A DNA stretch of 64,000 nt from Trichuris trichiura (Eukaryota > Nematoda > Enoplea > Trichinellida > Trichuridae): assembly GCA_037903355.1 (NCBI GenBank), contig JBAJFE010000050.1, forward strand, positions 310,001 through 374,000, read 5' to 3'. A model generated the notes under the pieces. It was not told the DNA's origin. It ran no database searches and worked only from the letters and a program-made list of their open reading frames with translations. This document shows positions 57,195 to 64,000 of the stretch, one piece after another (position 1 is the first letter of the stretch; the number at the start of each line of letters is the position of its first letter). Position numbers and translations under genes: made by a program.

Positions 57195-60100
57195 ATGAAG
57201 AACATGGTGATTCGTTGCTTTGCCTTTACGCTTTTTGCATTCATTGTTTTACAATTCGCCTACTGGTTCTTGCTTTTCGGTCATAGCTTTCAAGTAAGTG
57301 CCAAAAATTGCCTAGATTGTTTTCGCAGTCTTAATTGGGGTCTTTCCTTTTTTGAGATTAAGCAATAAGTTGCACAGTGAGCTCAGCCACATCTCCACTT
57401 TTTTCTGCTACAAAGGTGTTGGTGCCATTTATGTCTATCAATAGAATTACGTTTCAGAAGTCCACCTCACTGCTCGTGAGTAGCGGGAGGAAGTCAGAGG
57501 CAGCCAAAATGCAGAAAGCTAAAATCTTAAATAACTCGAAAACTGACTGCAAAGTTGGATCTTGTGGCAGTTGTGCATTGGCGTTATTATAGTTGTCTTT
57601 CTTTTAGATCGCTAACTTCAAATGAGACCAGTATAATAACTCTTCTACTCAAATGCATTTCTTTTCCAGGAGTAGCTATTGCAGAACTGCCCACAATGCA
57701 GCATTTTACAGCCTATTTACGACCTGCTGGGGATCTCAGCCTATTCGAGATTTTAACCTTATACCGCGGGAAGACGATTGACAATTTTAATCAGTTTTTA
57801 ATTTTTAATTAACATAACGCAGCTTTTAATGCTGAGAGTATTAGTGCGTAATTTGGCTCAGGAAACAACACGTTTATTTGTGGCTAAATGATTAGACCAT
57901 TAAAAAATCAGCTTTGGACCAATGTGGCTTAACGCCAGGAGAAAGCTACTTTAGATCGAAAAGCTGGATCCTTTCAAAGCCAAAATCTAAAAAAACAATT
58001 ACACAGGGTAGAATGAGATGATTTTCAAAGTACGATATGAAAATACTAGTTTTTCTTACCGTCCACGCAAAACAGTATAGTAAGGAAGAAGAAGTTAAGT
58101 AAAGCTTACTGTAAAAGAAGCAGAAAGCAATAGTTTTTCACCTTTTCCTTTTTTTCTTATTTCTGTTCTTCGCCAAAGGGCTTTAATTTTCTTTTTGAAA
58201 ATTTTTTACGGTTTTGACCCGTTTTGTTTCCACGTAACTATTATATGTGTCATAAACGTTCTTCATGGACATTGTTCCCGCTGAAGACGTGTGCAGATGG
58301 GACCCCAAAAGCTCCGTGTAGGACGTTTATGGCAGAAATAAGCGCTATGCGGAAACAAAACCGGTTAAAACTGTGAAAAGTAATAGTAACGTTTTTATTG
58401 TTTTGTTTAACAGAGGCACGGTTAACTGATGCTCAAGTACTTAGTCGTAACCTGCAGGTCAGTGTATCAAGGTTACGGTCGCCTGGTGACGGAATTTACT
58501 CTTGAATAAACCGTTTCTCCTTTTTCTGGTTATGTGAGTCACTATGACACAAAAAAACAAATCAATACAAGTAAAAACGAAGTGCAGAAGTCCTCTGCCT
58601 AAGTATTACGGCTCATTTATACCTGATTATCGTTAGCTAGGGTGCAGTAACCTGAGGTTGCTTCTGTCGTCTCGACGAAGTGAACAACTTCTTTCAGAAA
58701 GTAAGTCTTAGCAAGCATCAACTAAATAGGTTCTTTGCCAGGGCGCGTGGAATATCGCTACAGACGTTTTAACAAAGTAGTTACATATAAACGGAACAAA
58801 CTAGATCCACAGAAAATAATTGAGTTTCCAAGTTCTCCTCCGCTTTTTATTGTTCTCGTTGCCTGCTGTTGACGATAACTTTTAGCAAAGTCTTTACTGG
58901 TTCTTAAAATAATTTACTCGCATCAAAATGCGCATGCGCGCATCATAGCCGGTTGTGTCTAATCTGTGCACTTACTGCTCCACTTTTATGCTTGCAAAGA
59001 AAGAAAATTCGAATAACTTCAAGGTCTCAACATTTTGGATAATTCACCCTTTCCAACTAAGCGACCTTGCACAACTTTTGCAACAATTTACTTCAGCTCT
59101 ATTTTAACTGTTTTTCTAGGTACATTTGCCAAAGAAGCCACACCGCGCATACATTCATTACTCCTATTCGCTAATGTTTAAAAGAAGCTTGAGAAAAACA
59201 CCATCATTGGTACAAGATTTCCTCGATAGAGCGTGGGCGCTTGAAATCCCTTTGACGATACTTGATGCTGATTGGCTATTGTGCATTGACGGCTCCTATG
59301 GTGCTTGCAGAGAGTTTGCCCTCAAAAGGCAAATCTTGTTTGGAACCGAAGCTTACGAAGCTTTATCCCAAAATGTACATTTCGGTTTTGTTGGATGATG
59401 CTGAAGCTGCGTTTGTCTATTACAGTTAACGCGAATCAAGTGTCCCCTTTGGAACGTTTCCAGTTCTGCTACGGCAATAACTGTATTCGTAAACGATTTC
59501 CGAATTGCCATCGTGAACATCCTGCAACGTCGTCGCCACTGGTTAATTCCGGCTGCCCTGGAATTGAATACACCCGCATTCGCTTTGCAGCAGTAGACGT
59601 CTACAGATATTTTATACTTTAACATTTGCATTTTTTTTGTTATTTAGGAAGTATTCGAGAAGAAAGTTCAATACAGCTCGAAATGTACACGTGTATTATC
59701 CTTTTCCTTTGAAAGCATTCCTGACTGAAATGAAGGAAAGCGAATTCATTGAATGTCGACGGGATATGGCCATTTCTATGCGACGGAAATATCCTTCCAG
59801 CTACAAGAGACCCCCAAAACTTAACGACTCAGTGATTGATGACTTAGCCTATTTTCGTGATTTTCTGCTCGGCCTGAATATAACGCCATACCTATTTGGT
59901 GGCACTTTGCTCGGTGAGGTTTATGAAGACAACAAGCGGGAAAATTGTAGGCTGTATCTTTCTAATTATGAAGCTTTTATCAATAGTAGTTAACTTTCCC
60001 GTTTTTGTACAGCATTCTTACGTTAAAATGCCGAAGCAAACTAATTTTCATAATCTCTTCCGGTCAGTACGGATAACCGTATGCTAAAACATACCTCTAA

Positions 60101-60829
60101 AAAAAAGTAATGCAGGAACAGCTTCTTGTAGCTGCTTTTCGTCTTAGATATGCGCGGTTTAAGCTATTCGAAAGCCTGATGCTCACAATTACTTTTAGGA
60201 TGGTACAGAGAATGCGGCATTATACCGCATACATCCGATCTGGACATGGCTGCTTCCATTTCACTTTACAAACCAAGTCTTATTCATGCTCTTTCAAAGG
60301 ATAAGCGTTTGAGACTTCATTGGGCTTTAGGAAAGGTATTGCCTATTGGTAATTAAAAACACTTCGCAACTTTCGTTTATTTTTACTTTCAGCCGAACGA
60401 TTCGTTGGAATTGACCGTCTATGCAAACTCTACTAGAATAGATTTATTTTTCGTGTACAATAACGACAACAGCAGTTGGGTTGGCGGAATGATCCCTTCG
60501 CAGCGTAGAAAACTTCGGTACTTTTTTTGTTTATGGTCATTTAATGGCGATATAGCTAAGAAGTTGAATTTTTCTTTTAAAGATGGTTGTATCCGAAAAT
60601 TTCAAGACTTTGTAAAGCTGAACTGCTTGATGAACTGTTCAGCGTACCGTGCAATGTAAATGAAATATTAAACGCGGACTATGGTGTCAAGTGGTCCCAT
60701 GCTATTGAACACAGGACTTTCTTTTGGACCAAGTCGCATAGGAATGTTCAACACCTTGAAAAGTATAGTGACACGGAATGGAAGCGAGTGTTTCAAGTTT
60801 TTTTGAATCAGCATAAGCACAAGCACTGA
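57195..60829 (+). CDS. Fukutin-like transferase, copy R1, complete, 7 exons
   Basis: Exons 57195-57293, 59120-59374, 59426-59592, 59648-59913, 60199-60335, 60393-60517 and 60583-60829 join with matching phases into 431 residues (human fukutin has 461). Exon 1 is a signal-anchor (about residues 7-30) with a perfect GTAAGT donor. Later come a TILDADWLLCIDGS segment, LFGGTLLG spliced to WYRECGIIPHTSDLDMAAS (the LicD-type acidic motif), RIDLFFVYN with WVGG, and FSVPCN-NADYGVKW. These follow fukutin in order. Family members are Golgi ribitol-5-phosphate transferases; bacterial relatives (LicD) transfer phosphocholine. The first intron (1.8 kb) is unusually long here and holds a MITE. Substrate unknown. 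Confidence 0.88.
57529..57722. mobile_element. MITE-like element, family I, in intron 1 of fukutin-like R1
   Basis: TTGTGGCAGTTGTGCATTGGC at the left faces AGAACTGCCCACAATGCAGC at the right; ends match the 17618 element. Confidence 0.65.
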
Positions 60830-62125
60830 CGCTTACTGCGGAATTGTTGAATTGTACTCGCATGAAAGTGTCAGAAGCGTCGTTAGCAGTCGTCGCGAAT
60901 TCCTGTATTTATTTTTCTACTTGCACAGTTTAAAGTTTGAACGGTGTCAGATGCTCAACATATTTAAAGGTTAACATTTTCAACGGGTCGTCATTGTCTA
61001 CTTCATGTGCGAACAGTAAATTAATTTTGCGTTTTAGCACTTCAGTTGTTCTTTGGAGCTTTCAAGCATAATAAAGCGGTTGAGATAAGCCAAGCATGAT
61101 CAAAAGCTACGCATCCGAATGCGGCATGTTTCAACACGTACGGTTTGACGCGCGATCCGTACTATTGAAGTGTGCTGTCATACTTACGGTTGTCGTCAAT
61201 TAACACTTTCCATCTGGTTTAGGGCAGCGTGCATAATGTTTTGAAATTTCTCTACCACACAGTAAGTTTCTATCACGTACATTTCTGTTGGTCTACAATC
61301 GCAATTTTTATCGACTGATTATCGCTTGTGGACAACCCTTCTCTGCACCCAAGAGAGCACTGTGTCCGTCAGCCATGTTTTCAAGTCTTCGTTTCAACTG
61401 CAGTATCGTTTCCCCTCGTCATCACGTTTCCTCGTTGCTTGCGTTCGGCGCCATTTGTTTCCAAGTGTAACTTTTTATAGTCCATGCCAATATGTTCCAT
61501 CGTCTACATTAGTACGAATCACGTATGGACCGAACCGTACGCGCCGAAGTGATCTGCTTTACTGTGCGTCCTGTTATTTTCCGCATTAGCTCGATGAACC
61601 AACTAGCGTCCATAATAACAGCATAATTACCAGCGACCTAAAACCACAAAGTAGGAAAGAACACACTGCTAAAGAAAACGACGCGACAGGTGAGAAAATG
61701 TTAAACGTTCAATAAACGAAGCATGGAAAACCGTAAGCAACATTACTGCACTGTCTCTAAGGACAACCAAGTACCTGCACGTCATTAGATTATAGCTTCT
61801 TTAAACTAAATGCGCTTTGATGCGTGTTACGCTTTTTGACTTAGCATTGTGATTGGCAGAAAGCGTTGTTTTGATTGGATAACAACGGTTTCAAAGGCAC
61901 TGAAAACAAGACTTTTAACAGATCATCCCATCACACCTTATGAGATCTAGTAAGTACTGAGGACGACTGCAAAGCATAGACAAATGACATGAATACATAT
62001 GAGAAATTTACATCACTTTTGTTGGATCAGTGCCATAATTGTTCTCTTCTTCTTCGTTGATCCAAAGCGGGATATCAGTAACTAATGATTGACATTATTG
62101 TCTTTAGTCTAATCCTGGAAAGAAA
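59120..62125. repeat. Right arm of the ~2.9-kb inverted repeat
   Basis: Reverse-complement partner of 11581-14552, spanning exons 2-7 of the fukutin-like gene and about 1.3 kb of 3' flank, which includes the paired frames at 61288-61470 and 12226-12408. Confidence 0.85.
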
Positions 62126-62271
62126 GATGTCCGTCGCATTGAAGTTTTTCCCATTTTGGGATTTAACCGTTACTCTAGGTTTGCGGGAATGTCGAGCGTG
62201 CGCGGTCGAATTCCTTATTTTTTCTTTCAGGTGAACAAGCAGTGCGCTATGCTACAACCTACCGCAATTCA
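60830..62271. other. 3' flank of fukutin-like R1 and upstream region of R2
   Basis: No gene. Sequence to 62125 is conserved with the left inverted-repeat arm; beyond it is the promoter side of copy R2. Confidence 0.5.
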
Positions 62272-64000
62272 ATGAAGAACATGGTGATTCATTGCTTTGC
62301 CTTTACGTTTTTTGCATTCATTGTTTTAAAAGTCGCCTACTGGTTCTTGCTTTTCGGTCATGGCTTTCAAGTGAGTGCCAAAAATTGCCTAGATTGTTTT
62401 CGCAGTCTTAATTGGGGTCTTTTCTTTTCTGAAATTAAGCAATAAGTTGCACAAGGAGCTCAGCCATAACTCCATTTTTTTGTGCTACAAAGGTGTTGGT
62501 GCCATTTATGCCTATCAACAGATTTATCTTTCAAAAATGCATCTCACTGGTCGTCGTCAGCAGGGGAAACTCAGAGACGGTCAAAATGCACAAAGCTGAT
62601 AACTTAAATAGGTCGAAGACCGACTGGAAAGCTGGAGTTGGGGCAGTTGTGCGTTGGCATTATTGTAATGGTTTCCTTTCTTAGATTACTAACTTTAGAG
62701 AAGAGCAATATAATGTCGCCTCTGCTCAAATGCATTCCTTATCTAGAAGCTGCCATTTTAGAGCTGCCCACAATGCAGCATTTTACGGTCTACTTACGAC
62801 CTGCTGAGGATCTACGCCTAAGTTTAACCTTATCCCACGGGAAGACCATTTACAACTTGGGCCAGTTTTCAAATTTTTAATTAACATAACGCAGCTCTTA
62901 ACGCTGAGTGTATTGAGGCGTAATTTAACGCAGGAAACCAACGTGTTTATTTGTTACAAAATGATAAGAGCATTAAGAAATGAGCTTTGGACCAATCCGG
63001 CTTAAGGCTAGGAGGAAGCTACTTTAAATTAAAAAGCAGCATCTTTTCGATGCAGAAAACTAAAGAAACAATTATATACAGTAGAATGAGATCACTTTCG
63101 AAATACAATACGATAATGCTAGTCTTCTTTTGCAGTACACGCAGAACAGTGTAGTATGGCAGAATAGGCTAAGTAAAGCTTTCTGTAAGAAACAAGTGAA
63201 AAGTAACAGTAGGATCTTTATTATTTTGTTTAATGGAACCACGGCTAACTGATGCTCAAGTACTTAGTCGGAACCTGCATGGCGGTGTATCAAGGTTACC
63301 ATTGCGATCATAACCGCGTCTACCTTTTAATAAACAGTTTTTGCTCTTTCTGGTTATGAGAGTCACTATGACATAAAAAGGACAAATGGATACGAATACA
63401 AATGAAATCTACACGTCCTCTGCCTAAGTATCATAGCTTATTTACAGCTGATTATCGTTAGCAAAGATACAGTAACCTGAGATTGTTTCTATTCTCTTGA
63501 CTAAGTAAATAAGTTTGTTGGCAGCTGGCGTGGAATAGCGCTACAGAAGTTATAACAAAGCAATTAGATATAAATGGAACAAAAGGGAACAAACTATATC
63601 CTCGAAAAATAATTGAATTGCCAAGTTTTCCTCCGCTTTTTATTCTTCTGTCACCTGCTGTTGACGATAACTTCTAGCAATGTTCGTACTAGTTGCTAAA
63701 ATAATTTACTCGCATCAAAATGCGCATGCGCGCATCATAGCCGGTTGTGTCTAATCTGTGCACTCACTGCTCCACTTTTATGCTTGCAAAGAAAGAAACT
63801 TCGAATAACTTCAAGGTCTCAATATTTTAGAAAATTTACCTTTTCCAACTAAGCGACTTTGCACAACTTTTGCAACAATTCACTTCAGCTCTATTTTAAC
63901 TGTTTTTCTAGGTACATTTGCCAAAGAGGCCACATAATGCATACATCCATTACTCCTATTCGCTAATGTTTAAAAGAAGCTTGAGAAAAACACCATCATT
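62272..64000 (+). CDS. Fukutin-like transferase, copy R2, cut by window end
   Basis: Exon 1 (62272-62370) encodes the same signal-anchor as copy R1 with a few changes and a GTGAGT donor. Exon 2 starts at 63912 after CTAG and runs off the window; its visible part VHLPKRPHNAYIHYSYS is in frame and parallels R1. Whether the rest is intact cannot be seen. Intron 1 is 1.54 kb with a MITE near 62.6-62.8 kb. Confidence 0.75.
62610..62812. mobile_element. MITE-like element, family I, in intron 1 of fukutin-like R2
   Basis: GGGGCAGTTGTGCGTTGGCATTATTG faces AGAGCTGCCCACAATGCAGC; same position as in R1, so it predates the tandem duplication. Confidence 0.65.

Larger units (their letters stand above)
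57058..62135 (+). repeat. Tandem unit of the fukutin-like locus, first copy
   Basis: From AAGTTTTTCCCATTTTGGG (57068) the sequence is repeated from 62147 onward in the same orientation, including exon 1, the MITE-bearing first intron and the start of exon 2. The unit starts directly beside the Gypsy 5' LTR. Confidence 0.85.

Noticed and set aside
1..64000. CRISPR arrays, bacterial operons or prophage
   Set aside because: Introns, LTR elements and type II Golgi enzymes show a eukaryotic nuclear sequence; no regular spacer-repeat arrays seen.

Overview
This is eukaryotic nuclear DNA, most likely from a nematode. Genes are split by very short introns (typically 46-63 nt), AT-rich intergenic DNA is full of small palindromic repeats, and one repeat carries the nematode telomere unit TTAGGC. 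The very short introns and the Gypsy protein type suggest a clade I (Dorylaimia) parasite such as Trichuris. That species-level guess is inference, not proof.

Layout. (1) 1-2.5 kb: two housekeeping genes head to head, bystin (minus, cut by the window edge) and a TTC33-like TPR protein (plus). (2) 3.6-11.6 kb: two tandem 4-kb units, each with an alpha-1,3-fucosyltransferase (GT10) gene followed by a 5'-truncated Gypsy retroelement ending in a ~200-bp LTR. (3) 11.6-14.6 kb: a fukutin-like gene (minus) in the left arm of a ~2.9-kb inverted repeat. (4) 14.6-26.9 kb: a gene-poor stretch with MITE-like elements and no gene I can identify. (5) 26.9-30 kb: a TBL1-like WD40 gene (8 exons) convergent with a GT10 gene. 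(6) 30-36.7 kb: gene-poor, with hairpins and a degenerate periodic TA-rich repeat. (7) 36.7-40.3 kb: two more GT10 genes in tandem. (8) 41-45.4 kb: two divergent eIF4E genes in opposite orientation. (9) 47.9-57.1 kb: two more GT10/Gypsy units on the minus strand plus the longest Gypsy copy. (10) 57.1-64 kb: two tandem fukutin-like genes on the plus strand, the second cut by the window end.

In all there are seven complete GT10 fucosyltransferase genes and three fukutin/LicD-family genes. These are type II Golgi-type enzymes or relatives of sugar-modifying transferases, so the window reads as a glycan-modification gene island inserted among housekeeping genes. It appears to have grown by tandem duplication, inversion and gene conversion, with an internally deleted Gypsy element embedded in the duplicated unit. 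Exon structures were worked out by hand from splice signals, reading phase and family similarity; none was checked against transcripts.
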